Assembly: GCA_900318375.1 (NCBI GenBank)
Contig: ONKG01000001.1
Location: forward strand, 1 to 64,000
Length of the DNA: 64,000 nt
Direction: 5' to 3'
Origin: an uncultured Lachnospiraceae bacterium
Lineage (GTDB): Bacteria; Bacillota; Clostridia; Lachnospirales; Lachnospiraceae
In this document: one piece after another, positions 45,124 to 55,010 of the stretch
Layout: each line of letters starts with the position of its first letter
How positions within the stretch are numbered: position 1 is the stretch's first letter
Translations under genes and position numbers: made by a program
Notes under the pieces: model-generated
The model's input: the letters and a program-made list of their open reading frames with translations, nothing else
Told to the model about the DNA's origin: nothing
Database searches by the model: none

Positions 45124-46479
45124 TCAGTCCGCGATCAGGCCTACCAGGTCATACTCATCGGACCCGGTGATCTTCACCCGAACAAAATCACCTGTCATCA
45201 GTTCGCGCTGCGTCTCTATAAAGAGCATTCCGTCCACGCCGGGGGCATCCATATAGGTGCGGGCCGTGTAGACATTCTCTCCCACGATCCTGCCCTCGAC
45301 AATTGCGTCCACAATCTTTCCCTTCATACGGCGGGCCTTTTTAAAGGCGATGTCCTGCTGCAGGAGCATCAGCTCTTTGCGCCGTTTCTTTTTGACGGGC
45401 GCAGGAATCTGATCCGGCATCCTGGCTGCGGGAGTCCCCTCCTCGCGGGAATATGCAAAAACACCCAGGCGGTCAAATTTCATTTTGCGTACAAAAGATA
45501 CCAGAGTTCTGTGATCTTTTTCCGTCTCACCGGGAAATCCTGTGATGAGTGTGGTCCGTATACATATATCGGGTATTTCCTTCCTCAGCAGCCCAATGAT
45601 CTCTTCGAGCTCCTTTTTATTGGTGCGGCGTCCCATCCTCCCCAGGATGTTGTCGGAGGCATGCTGAACAGGCATATCGATATAATGGAGGACCTTAGGC
45701 TCCTGCCGTATGGTTTCCACCAGTTCCGGTGTGATCTCTTCAGGATAACAGTAGAGCAGACGGATCCAGCGGATCTGCTCAATCTGAGCCAGTTTGTGAA
45801 GCAGATCCGGCAGCATCTTCCTGCCATATAAGTCTGTTCCGTAGACCGTTGTTTCCTGTGCGACCAGAATCAGTTCACGCACACCCTGCGACGCCAGTTC
45901 CTCTGCGGTTGCAAGGACGCTCTCCATCGGAACACTGCGATAGGCTCCTCTGATGGACGGAATCACACAGTAGGTGCAGTGCTTGCTGCATCCCTCCGCG
46001 ATCCGGAGATATCCAAAACCGTTTGCAGTTGTCAGCACCCGCTTAGCGTCTGTGCGGGGCATTCTGCGCAGATCGTTCAGCCTGACAAGAACCGGATCTT
46101 TTTCCCGGTCCCGTTCAGATCCATCGCGGCCGATGATTTCCCCGAGCACCTGAAGAAGGGTATCCTGCGCCGTTGTGCCGATGACAGCATCGACCTCAGG
46201 AATCTCCCTCAGAATATCCTCGCTGTAACGCTGAGCGAGACATCCTGCCACAATAAGTGCCTTCAGCCTGCCGTCAGTCTTTCGCTGCGCCAGTTCCAGA
46301 ATACTCTCGATACTCTCCTTTTTAGCGTCATTGATAAAACAGCAGGTGTTGACGACAGCGGCTTCAGCTTCTTCCTCGTCGTCAGTGATCTCATATCCGG
46401 CCTGCGTCAGATCTCCGATCATTTCCTCGGAATCGACAAGATTCTTGTCGCATCCAAGGGATACAAACAGAATCTTCAT
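45124..46479 (-). CDS. rimO: Ribosomal protein S12 methylthiotransferase
   Basis: 451 residues. It adds a methylthio group to an Asp of ribosomal protein S12. N-terminal MTTase domain cysteines (SLGCDKNLVDSE, NTCCFINDAKKES, AGCLAQRY), radical SAM motif CSKHCTYC, and a C-terminal TRAM domain (KGKIVDAIVEG). The start overlaps the rpoZ stop by 4 bp (ATGA). The GCDKNLVDSE sequence separates RimO from MiaB. Confidence 0.95.
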   Translation of the reverse strand: MKILFVSLGCDKNLVDSEEMIGDLTQAGYEITDDEEEAEAAVVNTCCFINDAKKESIESILELAQRKTDGRLKALIVAGCLAQRYSEDILREIPEVDAVIGTTAQDTLLQVLGEIIGRDGSERDREKDPVLVRLNDLRRMPRTDAKRVLTTANGFGYLRIAEGCSKHCTYCVIPSIRGAYRSVPMESVLATAEELASQGVRELILVAQETTVYGTDLYGRKMLPDLLHKLAQIEQIRWIRLLYCYPEEITPELVETIRQEPKVLHYIDMPVQHASDNILGRMGRRTNKKELEEIIGLLRKEIPDICIRTTLITGFPGETEKDHRTLVSFVRKMKFDRLGVFAYSREEGTPAARMPDQIPAPVKKKRRKELMLLQQDIAFKKARRMKGKIVDAIVEGRIVGENVYTARTYMDAPGVDGMLFIETQRELMTGDFVRVKITGSDEYDLVGLIAD

Positions 46480-46895
46480 TCGTCAGCAACCTCATCCGCG
46501 GCAGCTTCTTCTGTATCATCGGCCTCCGTCTCATCGGCTGCAGGAACAAGTTCATCCTCCGCTTCAACAGAAATCTCGTCGCCATTGCCTTCAGCATCAG
46601 TCTGGTCAGTGATCTCATCAGAGCTCACCTCGGAGAAGGACTCGGAGTACTCCTCCTCGACCTCATCCTCAGCCAGAATACGGATCTCGCCCTGATTAAG
46701 CTCGTCGACGGCAGTGGAGAGGGGCTTCTCACCTCTGGACACCTTTACAAGAGGTTCGTCGCCGTCCACGATCTGGCGCGCACGTTTTGCAGTGGCCATA
46801 ACAATAGAATAGCGGCTGTTGATTACGGGAGTCTCTCCCTCTTCAACATCTTTGTTGACTACTTTCATAAGATCCACATAGGACGGATGAATCAT
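46476..46895 (-). CDS. rpoZ: RNA polymerase omega subunit with acidic tail
   Basis: 139 residues; the first 75 or so match omega (MIHPSYVDLMK, SRYSIVMATAKRARQI, KPLSTAVDELNQGEIRI). The remaining 60 are almost wholly Glu, Asp, Ser, Ala and Val, so the protein is about one and a half times the usual length. Omega assists assembly of RNA polymerase. It overlaps rimO downstream and follows gmk, as usual. Confidence 0.9.
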   Translation of the reverse strand: MIHPSYVDLMKVVNKDVEEGETPVINSRYSIVMATAKRARQIVDGDEPLVKVSRGEKPLSTAVDELNQGEIRILAEDEVEEEYSESFSEVSSDEITDQTDAEGNGDEISVEAEDELVPAADETEADDTEEAAADEVADE

Positions 46896-46920
46896 GGATA
46901 AAACCTTTCCTTTCTTTAAT

Positions 46921-46998
46921 CAGTATTTCAATCGATATTTCGAAAAACAGTATTTCGAAAATCAGTATTTAGAAATTTAGAAATCAGTATTTCGAATC
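46921..46998. repeat. Short degenerate CAGTATTTCGAAA repeats
   Basis: Four to five copies of CAGTATTT, mostly followed by CGAA, lie between gmk and rpoZ (46921, 46948, 46963, 46985). The rest of the 275-bp gap (to 47170) is AT-rich with TCTGTATT motifs. The repeats probably arose by slippage; a regulatory role is possible but unsupported. Confidence 0.6.
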
Positions 46999-47170
46999 AG
47001 TCTGTTGATCCGGCAGGCAGCGTCCGGTCATTACCGGACTCTGCCGGAGGACTGTTCTTATTTGTACTCTATTATCTGTATTTTTTGATTGTATTTTCTT
47101 TTTTGAATTATCTGTATTCTGTTTTGTATTCTGTTGGACATGCCGCCCGGACATGCCCTCCGCTTCCCGG

Positions 47171-47839
47171 TCAGTCTCCGAGAAGGTCCTTGAGCTGAGC
47201 AGCGAAATCTGCTGCAAACGCTTCTTTCTCGGATGCTTCCGTGATGATCTCACCGCCGACATGCGCCGAATCAGGGTTCCGGGGTGTCCATGCCCCGCTG
47301 ATGATGGAATGCAGGGACTGCGCACATGCATCCACATCCGTGTTCATGACCAGATAAGGGTATTCCGGAATCGATTCTACTTCCACAGCTGCCCTGCGGA
47401 GGCGTTTCATCGCTTTCTCGGCAGACTCAGTATCACGGCCGAACAGCCTTTTTTTGAGTTCCTCTGCGCTGGGGGGCGCGACAAAGACCATTATTGCATC
47501 GGGGAATTTCTCCCTGATCTGCATAGCACCCTGGACCTCGATCTCCAGAAGGACATCGCGTCCTGCGGCCAGATTCTCCTCCACGAATGCGCGGGGAGTC
47601 CCGTAATAATTGTCCACGTAGCCGGCATGCTCAAGAAAACCGTCTTTGCCGATCAGATCCTCAAAAGCCTCATTCGTGACAAAATGATATTGTACGCCAT
47701 CGGTCTCCCCTTTTCTGGGCTGACGGGTCGTCATGGAAACAGAGAGCGCATATCCATCATTCTCCTGCATCAGTCTCCGGATAACGGTTCCCTTACCCGC
47801 TCCGCTGAAGCCGGAGATAACAACTATTTTTCCAGCCAT
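47171..47839 (-). CDS. gmk: Guanylate kinase
   Basis: 222 residues, phosphorylating GMP to GDP. Walker A is SGFSGAGKGTV; the GMP-binding region SMTTRQPRKGETDGVQYHFV and the later LEIEVQGAMQIREKFPDA are typical. Ribosome site GGGAGG. Standard neighbour of yicC, remA and rpoZ. Confidence 0.96.
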   Translation of the reverse strand: MAGKIVVISGFSGAGKGTVIRRLMQENDGYALSVSMTTRQPRKGETDGVQYHFVTNEAFEDLIGKDGFLEHAGYVDNYYGTPRAFVEENLAAGRDVLLEIEVQGAMQIREKFPDAIMVFVAPPSAEELKKRLFGRDTESAEKAMKRLRRAAVEVESIPEYPYLVMNTDVDACAQSLHSIISGAWTPRNPDSAHVGGEIITEASEKEAFAADFAAQLKDLLGD

Positions 47840-47923
47840 TGTACTGCCTCCCTTCCCGAAAAATCCCGATGCCGTATATGTTTATCTCAGATCAGTGCGG
47901 AAGTGACGCTTTTCCTTCACGGC

Positions 47924-48193
47924 TCAGTCCTCGTCCTGTCCGGAATCCGACTCCTCAAGAGCCCGCCCCCGTATTGTCTCCGGAAGCAGGGCAGACAGGA
48001 CGATCCTGTCATTTTCCATAACGATCACCGACTTTGTCTTCCTGCCCTGGGTCGCATCGATCGTGCGGCCGTCGCTTTTGGCGTTCGAGACCAGACGGCG
48101 GACAGGCGCCGAATCCGGGCTGACGATCGCTATGATCTTTCCTGCATTTACTATATTGCCGAATCCGACATGTATCAGCTTATTCAATGTCAT
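47924..48193 (-). CDS. remA: RemA-type regulator (DUF370)
   Basis: 89 residues from ATG 48193 (GTG 48202 is an alternative with AGGAAA upstream). LIHVGFGNIVNAGKIIAIVS and IDATQGRKTKSVIVMEN are diagnostic. In Bacillus RemA is a DNA-binding activator of matrix genes that forms ring assemblies; the role here is inferred. The last 15 residues are acidic. Confidence 0.9.
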   Translation of the reverse strand: MTLNKLIHVGFGNIVNAGKIIAIVSPDSAPVRRLVSNAKSDGRTIDATQGRKTKSVIVMENDRIVLSALLPETIRGRALEESDSGQDED

Positions 48194-48368
48194 AATCTGC
48201 ACCAGAGAGTTTCCTGCTTATCGGCAGCCCCGTCCTTTCAGATACACCGCACACCGAAACGGCAGCGCCATGCTGTCACAGGATGTCCGGGCTGTCACGC
48301 GGAACAGGCATCCGGAGTGAAATAACAGTGTCGGTCCACCGGGCTCTGGAAGATGCTCGCACAGGCTG

Positions 48369-49247
48369 TCACTCGATATTCTGCACCTGCTCACGAATCT
48401 TTTCGACCGATGTCTTGAGCTCGATGGCATGATCGGCCACTTCCCGGTCATCCGACTTGGAGAGGATGGTGTTGGATTCTCTGTTCATTTCCTGGGCAAT
48501 AAAGTCAAGCTTGCGGCCGATACTTCCTCCGCGCGCAAGTTCCTGACGAGTCGCTTCGATATGGCTGCGCAGACGCACAAGCTCCTCATCCACACAGACC
48601 TTGTCCGCATAGATCGTCACTTCCTGAGCGATCCTGGACTCATCGATGCTGGTTGCTTCAAGAAGCTCCGCCACTTTTTCCTTAAGAGACTGTCTGTAAG
48701 CATCGACCAGACCGGGGGCGCGCTCCGTGATAAACTCCACATGCCCCATCATCTCATCCAGCTTACCGTTGAGATCATTTTTGAGGAATTCTCCCTCACC
48801 GATCCTGGTCTCATCAAACATCTTCGCCGCATTCCTGAGCACCTGCTCCAGGTTTTCCCAGATTCCTTCCGGATCCATAGGCTCTTCTTCCATGGTCAGG
48901 ACATCGGGAAACCTCGCGAGAGAGGAAACACGGACGTCATTTTCAATTCCGAACTCCTCTGCCATTTCGCTCAGGTACTTCCAATATTCTCTGGCAATGC
49001 GCGAATTGTACTTAACCTCCATATTGGATTCGGTCAGGTCCTGGTAGGAAATAAAAACATCCACCTTGCCGCGCTGCATATATTTTTTCAGTTCCTTACG
49101 GATCTGGGCCTCAAGCGGATTGAGGATCCTGGGCATTTTGATACTGATATCAAGATAGCGGTTATTGACAGATTTGATTTCCACAGCGATCCTGAAAGAT
49201 TCATTCTGCAGTTCGCTCCTGCCATACCCTGTCATGCTTCTGATCAT
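48369..49247 (-). CDS. yicC: YicC/YloC family endoribonuclease
   Basis: 292 residues. The N-terminus MIRSMTGYGRSE and the C-terminal GSIGRKLDFIAQEMNRE followed by NTILSKSDD are the two family signatures. E. coli YicC is an RNase involved in RNA decay. First gene of the operon: AGGAGG ribosome site, promoter at 49285-49312. Confidence 0.93.
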   Translation of the reverse strand: MIRSMTGYGRSELQNESFRIAVEIKSVNNRYLDISIKMPRILNPLEAQIRKELKKYMQRGKVDVFISYQDLTESNMEVKYNSRIAREYWKYLSEMAEEFGIENDVRVSSLARFPDVLTMEEEPMDPEGIWENLEQVLRNAAKMFDETRIGEGEFLKNDLNGKLDEMMGHVEFITERAPGLVDAYRQSLKEKVAELLEATSIDESRIAQEVTIYADKVCVDEELVRLRSHIEATRQELARGGSIGRKLDFIAQEMNRESNTILSKSDDREVADHAIELKTSVEKIREQVQNIE

Positions 49248-49607
49248 GAGCTGTCCTCCTCAAGGGTCTGTAAAATCAGTTTCCATTATAACATTATACT
49301 TTCAACCGTCAAGAAAGAAGTGTATACTTGTGGGTATGCCTGAACCGGCCCTGTCCGTGCTCTGCCCGGTGCTTTCCCGGAACTTTCCGACGCTTTCCGC
49401 GCGCTTTCCCGATGAGTGAAGACATCCCGCGGCCGGGTGCAGGTATGATTGTAACGGATACCTCCCTGTGTTTATAAGTAAGTGTTCATTAATAAATGTT
49501 CATAAACAAGTGTTCATAAATCAGTGTTGATAAGTAACAGACACTGATGTTTATAAACCGCTTATCTTCCACAAGTTCACAGGGAAAGAATATAAGGAGA
49601 AATCTTC
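49248..49607. other. 360-bp divergent intergenic region
   Basis: Between yicC and rqcH. Besides the yicC promoter it contains, at 49470-49556, several degenerate copies of AGTGTTCATAAA separated by short AT-rich spacers. No gene is evident. Confidence 0.55.
49285..49312 (-). promoter_or_regulatory. Promoter of the yicC operon
   Basis: On the minus strand TTGACG and a perfect TATAAT are separated by 16 nt. Initiation would be about 30 nt upstream of the yicC ATG. Confidence 0.7.
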
Positions 49608-51419
49608 ATGGCATTTGACGGAATCACCGTTGCCGGCCTCTGCAGCGAACTGCAGGACACCATCGGCGGCGGACGTATTTATAAAATCGCGCAGACGGAC
49701 AAAAATGAGCTCGTGATCACGATCCGCCCTCCGGCAGAGAGAGGCGGCGGACAGCTGCGTCTCTATCTGTGTGCCGACCCTTCCCTTCCTCTTGTCTACC
49801 TGACCCGGACCAGCCGGCAGGCCCCTCTGCAGGCTCCGGCTTTCTGCATGCTGCTGCGAAAACACCTGCAGAACGGCCGCATCGTTTCGGTCACCCAGCC
49901 CGGACTCGAACGGATCCTTCGCTTTGAAGTAGAGCATCGCAATGAGATGGGCGATCTCTGCACCCATTACCTCATTGTCGAGATCATGGGCAAGCACAGC
50001 AATATCATCTTTCTCGACGACAAGGACATGATCGTCGACAGCATCCGCCACGTTTCCTCCCTGGTCAGTTCTGTGCGCGAGGTTCTTCCCGGCAGGCCCT
50101 ATTTTATCCCCGACACTCAGTCCAAAAAAGACCCGCTGACCGAGACACGGCAGGGCTTTCTGTCCGTCCTGGACAATGGCAACATGGATGTGGCAAAGCT
50201 GCTCCTTCGCAGCTACACCGGTTTTTCGACTGTTGCCGCCCAGGAGCTTGCCCATCGCGCATATCTCACCCAGGACCGCAGCGCCGCTCTGCTGTCTCCA
50301 GAGGAAAAAGAATCCCTCCTGGACCAGTTCGAGAAGCTGATCCTGCAGATCAACGAAAAAAAATTCACCCCTGTTATGTACTGCCGGCAGGGTGAAGGGC
50401 ACAGCACGGGCGCCCCGGCGGAATTCTCCCTCATACAGCTCTCCCACTATGCAGACTGCATTGAGGTACCCTACGAATCCCCCTCTGCCCTGCTCGAAGA
50501 CTTTTATGCCCGCAAAAACGTCTATACCCGCATACGGCAGCGCTCGGCAGATCTCCGTCACATCGTCCAGACCATTCTGGAGCGCGATGTGCACAAATAT
50601 GATCTGCAGTGCCGCCAGATCAAGGATACCGAAAAGCGCGATAAATACAAGGTCTACGGAGAACTGCTGAACGCCTACGGCTACTCCGTGCCCGCCGGCG
50701 CGAAAAGCTGCGAACTTGACAATTACTACACCGGTCAGAAAATAACCGTTCCGCTGGATCCCACTCTGACACCTCAGCAGAATGCCCAGAAATATTTTGA
50801 CCGCTACGCCCGCATGAAGCGCACCAACGAAGCCCTCACCCGTCTCACCGCAGAAGTCAGCGCCGAGATCGAGCACCTGCGCAGCATCCAGAACGCCCTC
50901 GAATTTTCCACGACAGACGGAGACCTCTCCCAGATCCGCCGCGAGATGGAGGAAAGCGGATTCCTGCGCCGCAAGTACACCGGCAGCAAGAACCTGCGCG
51001 GCGAAAGCAAAAAAGGCCGCAGCCGCACCCCCCAGAGTAAGCCCCTCCACTATATCAGCAGTGACGGATACGACCTCTACGTGGGAAAGAACAATACTCA
51101 GAACGACGAGATCACTTTCCATATGGCAGACGGCCGCGACATCTGGTTCCATGCCAACGACATGCCCGGATCCCATGTCATTCTGCGCAGCGGAGGCCGT
51201 ACCATGGATGAGATTCCGGACCGGGTCTTTGAGGAAGCCGCATCTCTGGCAGCCTACTACTCCAGCGGCCGTGAACAGGGAAAAGTCGAAATCGACTACC
51301 TGGAGAGGCGAAATGTCAAAAAGCCCTCCGGCGCAGCTCCCGGTTTTGTCGTCTACTACACCAATTACTCCATCCTGGCCAGGACCGATATCAGCGCCCT
51401 ACGCGAAGTACAGGATTAA
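49608..51419 (+). CDS. rqcH: Ribosome quality control protein RqcH (NFACT family)
   Basis: 603 residues. It has NFACT-N (MAFDGITVAGLCSELQDTI, then MGKHSNIIFLDDKDMIVDSI), a coiled-coil middle and NFACT-R near the C-terminus (DGYDLYVGKNNTQNDEI, then DIWFHANDMPGSHVIL). In Bacillus RqcH binds stalled 50S subunits and adds alanine tails to incomplete peptides. Older annotations call it fibronectin-binding protein. Ribosome site AAGGAGA. Confidence 0.94.
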   Translation: MAFDGITVAGLCSELQDTIGGGRIYKIAQTDKNELVITIRPPAERGGGQLRLYLCADPSLPLVYLTRTSRQAPLQAPAFCMLLRKHLQNGRIVSVTQPGLERILRFEVEHRNEMGDLCTHYLIVEIMGKHSNIIFLDDKDMIVDSIRHVSSLVSSVREVLPGRPYFIPDTQSKKDPLTETRQGFLSVLDNGNMDVAKLLLRSYTGFSTVAAQELAHRAYLTQDRSAALLSPEEKESLLDQFEKLILQINEKKFTPVMYCRQGEGHSTGAPAEFSLIQLSHYADCIEVPYESPSALLEDFYARKNVYTRIRQRSADLRHIVQTILERDVHKYDLQCRQIKDTEKRDKYKVYGELLNAYGYSVPAGAKSCELDNYYTGQKITVPLDPTLTPQQNAQKYFDRYARMKRTNEALTRLTAEVSAEIEHLRSIQNALEFSTTDGDLSQIRREMEESGFLRRKYTGSKNLRGESKKGRSRTPQSKPLHYISSDGYDLYVGKNNTQNDEITFHMADGRDIWFHANDMPGSHVILRSGGRTMDEIPDRVFEEAASLAAYYSSGREQGKVEIDYLERRNVKKPSGAAPGFVVYYTNYSILARTDISALREVQD

Positions 51420-51470
51420 ACAATCCAGTGTCGGCAGGTACTTCTATTCCGTAAAATCCGTAAAATTTTT

Positions 51471-51497
51471 GAGTCTCGCAAGCGAGACTCTTTTTTT
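51471..51497 (+). terminator. rqcH terminator
   Basis: GAGTCTCGC, a short AA loop and GCGAGACTC are followed by seven T residues, 52 bp past the stop. The same stem sequence recurs in element A at 38817-38838. Confidence 0.9.
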
Positions 51498-51586
51498 ATG
51501 ACACGGCCTGTGCCATGTATATTTTCCGCCTCAGGGCAGACACCGGCCGGTCGGGGCCATAGAGCGGCAGGGCCGCCTGGATCCTC

Positions 51587-53293
51587 TTACAGCCAGTGAA
51601 GCTTTTTGAGAAGGCGCACGATGGCACCGCCCTTGGGAAGCCCCAGGATATCCTCCTGTGTAAAGCTCCCGAGACGGATCAGAAGGAAAAAGTAGACCGG
51701 CACTGCAACAGCAATCGACGGCATTGTGGCAATGAAGTTGGCAAAGTACTGTCCGCAGAAATGAGAGGCAAGGAAAAAGACTCCCCTGTAGACAAGGAAA
51801 ACGGCTGCGCCCATCACCAGGGCGCTGAAGATGGGTTTCCAGTAAACCCTTACCGCATCAAAGCGAAGTCCCAGATAGCGCCGCAGGAAGAGCTCATTGA
51901 GAGCAAAGATGATCGCCGCGTACAGAACGCTGACAAAGACCATGGCGTAGATCCCCCAGTCTGTAAAACGCAGGAAAAAGGCCAGAGCCGCAGTCTGTAT
52001 GATCAGGGCGACACTTGCGCTGACGATCGGCATATTCATCTTTCCGATCGCCTGCAGGATGGCATTGGTGATGGTTCCGACCGACAAAAAGATGACCGTC
52101 ACGGACTGCAGTGTGAGCAGAACCGAGGCAAGTTCCAGGGTGTCCCACTGCGGAAACATCAGCATAGTCACAGGGCGGGCCAGTACCAGAAGGCCGACCG
52201 CACAGGGTATGGAAATGATCAGAGCCATCCTTGATGCATTGATAGAACGGCGCCGCGTTTCCCTGATATCCCCTGAGGCATAGGCTGTCGCAATATTGGG
52301 AATAATAGCAGCCGAAACCGCAGTAGCGACCGAGATCGGAATGTTGGTGATGACTACCGCCTTATTGGAAAACAGACCGAACACTGTGGTGACCGCCGGC
52401 TCGGAAAGTCCCTTGACGTCGATCAGCATATTCAGATAGATCATCTGGTCCAGTGTCGTCGTCAGATTCAGGATAAAGCTGCTGGCGATAAAGGGCGTGA
52501 TCACCAGGATCGTACTCTTCATGATCCTGGAATAAGACTCGGTAAGTCCGCGATCAGCAGATATTCTTTGGAAAAAGCCTTTCCGATGCCTGAAATACGC
52601 AATTGCCATAAATACGAGAGCTGTGGCTACACCGCATCCCGTACCCAGAGCACTGCCCATGGCGCCGCGCACCGCGCGTTCCGTCTGATTCGCATGGATC
52701 GAAGCCGTGTGGATCAAAAGAGAAGCCGCACCGATACTGACCGCCGCATTGGCGATCTGCTCCAGGATCTGCGACACCGAAGTCTGCACCATGGATTGAT
52801 TTGCCTGGAAATAGCCGCGCACTGCGCCCAGAATTCCAAACAGAAAAATGGTCGGCGCAAATACTCTCAGGACCGGAACCGCATTGTGCTTGACCAGAAC
52901 CCCTGCCCCGAAATACAGCAGAAAGCTGCCCGCCGCGCCGACGATCAGGGAATAGATCAGCGCGCAGTGAAATGCCCTCTGTGCATTTTTATATTGACCG
53001 ACCGCAAGCTTTGTCGACATCTGCCTCGAAATCGCCGCCGGCAGGGAGTTGGAGGACAGGATCAGAACGATCATATAAATATTGTAGGCCGCTCCGTAAT
53101 AGCCGTTGCCTTCATCTCCAATGATCGCGGTCAGAGGTGCCCTGTACAAAAGTCCTATGATACGGACAACTATAGTCGCGATCGCGAGGATTCCCGCCTG
53201 GACCGCGATACTGCTTCCTGCAGACTTCTCCTTTACCGCCTTACTGCCGGCCTCACGCATATCTTCTCTTCTATCTCCTGTCATATCACCCAT
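51587..53293 (-). CDS. SpoVB/MurJ-like lipid flippase (MOP superfamily)
   Basis: 568 residues with about 14 transmembrane segments. The N-terminal segment (AIATIVVRIIGLLYRAPLTA, then GNGYYGAAYNIYMIVLILSS) is typical of the SpoVB/YtgP polysaccharide-exporter group that moves lipid-linked cell-wall precursors. An exact assignment among SpoVB, YtgP and MurJ cannot be made here. Start ATG 53293 with AGGAAAG upstream. Confidence 0.85.
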   Translation of the reverse strand: MGDMTGDRREDMREAGSKAVKEKSAGSSIAVQAGILAIATIVVRIIGLLYRAPLTAIIGDEGNGYYGAAYNIYMIVLILSSNSLPAAISRQMSTKLAVGQYKNAQRAFHCALIYSLIVGAAGSFLLYFGAGVLVKHNAVPVLRVFAPTIFLFGILGAVRGYFQANQSMVQTSVSQILEQIANAAVSIGAASLLIHTASIHANQTERAVRGAMGSALGTGCGVATALVFMAIAYFRHRKGFFQRISADRGLTESYSRIMKSTILVITPFIASSFILNLTTTLDQMIYLNMLIDVKGLSEPAVTTVFGLFSNKAVVITNIPISVATAVSAAIIPNIATAYASGDIRETRRRSINASRMALIISIPCAVGLLVLARPVTMLMFPQWDTLELASVLLTLQSVTVIFLSVGTITNAILQAIGKMNMPIVSASVALIIQTAALAFFLRFTDWGIYAMVFVSVLYAAIIFALNELFLRRYLGLRFDAVRVYWKPIFSALVMGAAVFLVYRGVFFLASHFCGQYFANFIATMPSIAVAVPVYFFLLIRLGSFTQEDILGLPKGGAIVRLLKKLHWL

Positions 53294-53413
53294 GCCATCT
53301 GCTTTCCTGCAATCTGTTTTAAACCTCTTATGTATCAGTCCTGCGTTCCTTTTTTCAGTCTATGTCCGGATAAATCCATACCACTATATCACAAGTCAGA
53401 AAAAAATCCACAG

Positions 53414-53451
53414 AAAAAACTGCGGCAGGACACGAAAGATGCCCTGCCGCA
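53414..53451 (-). terminator. glgA terminator
   Basis: TGCGGCAGG pairs with CCTGCCGCA around a 13-nt loop and is followed on the minus strand by GTTTTTTC. It lies between glgA and the flippase gene. Confidence 0.85.
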
Positions 53452-53561
53452 AAAGTCTTATTCACTTTTTGACTGTCATGCTTTTGTACACAGTATGCCG
53501 GAACACATCAATGCAAAGGCACTCTCATCGGGAAATTCCTATGGACGATTTCTCATTGCCA

Positions 53562-55010
53562 TCAGCCGATCAGCCAGTCATACATCTCCTGATACTTGGC
53601 AGCAGACTGTGCCCAGGAGAAATCAGCCTTCATGGCGCGCTCGACCATCTTATTCCACTCGAGACGCTTGTCATAGTAGACCTGCTCCGCATAGCGGATG
53701 GAATGCATCATCTCATGCGCATTGTAGTTCGCGAATGTGAAGCCTGTGCCGGTTCCTTCGAACTCGTTGTAAGGCTCGACAGTATCCTTCAGACCGCCGG
53801 TCTCGCGGACGATCGGAAGTGTGCCGTAACGCAGGGACATCAGCTGGCTGAGTCCGCAGGGCTCGAACAGGGAAGGCATCAGGAAAGCATCTGAGGAAGC
53901 ATAGATCTTATGAGACAGCTCATCCGAATAGTAGATGTTGGCGGAAATCTTGTCATTGTACTTCCAGTCGAAGTAACGGAACATATTCTCATAGCGCTCT
54001 TCACCGGTGCCCAGAACGACCATCTGGATCGCGTCAAGAGAAAGGATCTCTTCAAGCACATAAGCGATCAGATCGAAGCCCTTCTGGTCTGTCAGACGGG
54101 AGACAATACCGATCATGAAGCACTTTTCATCGACCTTGAGTCCCAGTTCCTTCTGCAGCGCAAGTTTGTTTTTGACTTTCATCTTGCGGAAGTTGTCAAC
54201 CGTATAAGGCTGAGGGATCTTCTTGTCATTATCCGGGGAGAAATCGGTGTAGTCGATACCGTTGATGATACCGCGCAGGTCATTGCTCCTTGCGTTCATC
54301 AGTCCGTCAAGGCCCTCGCCGTAGAACTGGGTCTTGATCTCCTCCGCATAGGTCGGGGAAACAGTTGTGATCGCATCCGCATATACCAGACCGCCTTTGA
54401 GAAGGTTGGCGTCCTTGTAAGCCTCAAGCTTGTCGGGTGTGAAATAGTAGCCGGAAAGGCCTGTGATATCCTCGACATCGCGCACATTCCACTTGCCCTG
54501 GAACTTGAGGTTATGGATCGTCATTACGGACTTGATACCCTGGAAGAACTCGTTTCCTGCGAAACGCTCTTTCAGATATACGGGAACAAGACCGGTCTGC
54601 CAGTCGTGGCAGTGGATCAGGTCGGGGCGGAAATCAACGGTGGGAAGTGCGGACAGCACAGCCTTTGAGAAGAACGAAAAACGGGTAATCTCGAAAAGCG
54701 GGTCATCCGTATAAGGCTTGTCACTGGTGAAGAATCCCTCATTATCGATAAAGTAGAAAGTAATTCCTTCTACTTCAGCCTTCAGCACACCAACATACTC
54801 GCTCTTCCAGTGGAAGTCCATGTAGAAGTGTGTGACATACTCCATCTTGTCTTTCATCTCCTGCTTCATGCAGGAATACTTGGGCATGATCACCCTGACG
54901 TCATAATATTCCTTGTCCAGTTCCTTCGGAAGAGAACCGACAACGTCCGCCAGTCCGCCAGTCTTAATGAAAGGAACGCCCTCAGATGCCACAAAAAGAA
55001 TCTTCTTCAT
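53562..55010 (-). CDS. glgA: Glycogen synthase (ADP-glucose type)
   Basis: 482 residues from ATG 55010 (AGGGGGT upstream). GT5 family, GT-B fold, elongating alpha-1,4-glucan. Motifs: MKKILFVASEGVPFIKTGGLADV with the K-T-G-G-L donor site, FFQGIKSVMTIHNLKFQG, and the C-terminal MPSLFEPCGLSQLMSLRYG and ETGGLKDTVEPY. No other glycogen gene is adjacent. Confidence 0.95.
   Translation of the reverse strand: MKKILFVASEGVPFIKTGGLADVVGSLPKELDKEYYDVRVIMPKYSCMKQEMKDKMEYVTHFYMDFHWKSEYVGVLKAEVEGITFYFIDNEGFFTSDKPYTDDPLFEITRFSFFSKAVLSALPTVDFRPDLIHCHDWQTGLVPVYLKERFAGNEFFQGIKSVMTIHNLKFQGKWNVRDVEDITGLSGYYFTPDKLEAYKDANLLKGGLVYADAITTVSPTYAEEIKTQFYGEGLDGLMNARSNDLRGIINGIDYTDFSPDNDKKIPQPYTVDNFRKMKVKNKLALQKELGLKVDEKCFMIGIVSRLTDQKGFDLIAYVLEEILSLDAIQMVVLGTGEERYENMFRYFDWKYNDKISANIYYSDELSHKIYASSDAFLMPSLFEPCGLSQLMSLRYGTLPIVRETGGLKDTVEPYNEFEGTGTGFTFANYNAHEMMHSIRYAEQVYYDKRLEWNKMVERAMKADFSWAQSAAKYQEMYDWLIG

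Noticed and set aside
46921..46998. CAGTATTTCGAAA repeats as a CRISPR-like array
   Set aside because: The units are short, irregularly spaced, lack unique spacers and have no cas genes nearby.
49551..51176. A 541-codon antisense frame in rqcH
   Set aside because: Same explanation: the complement of a biased coding sequence.
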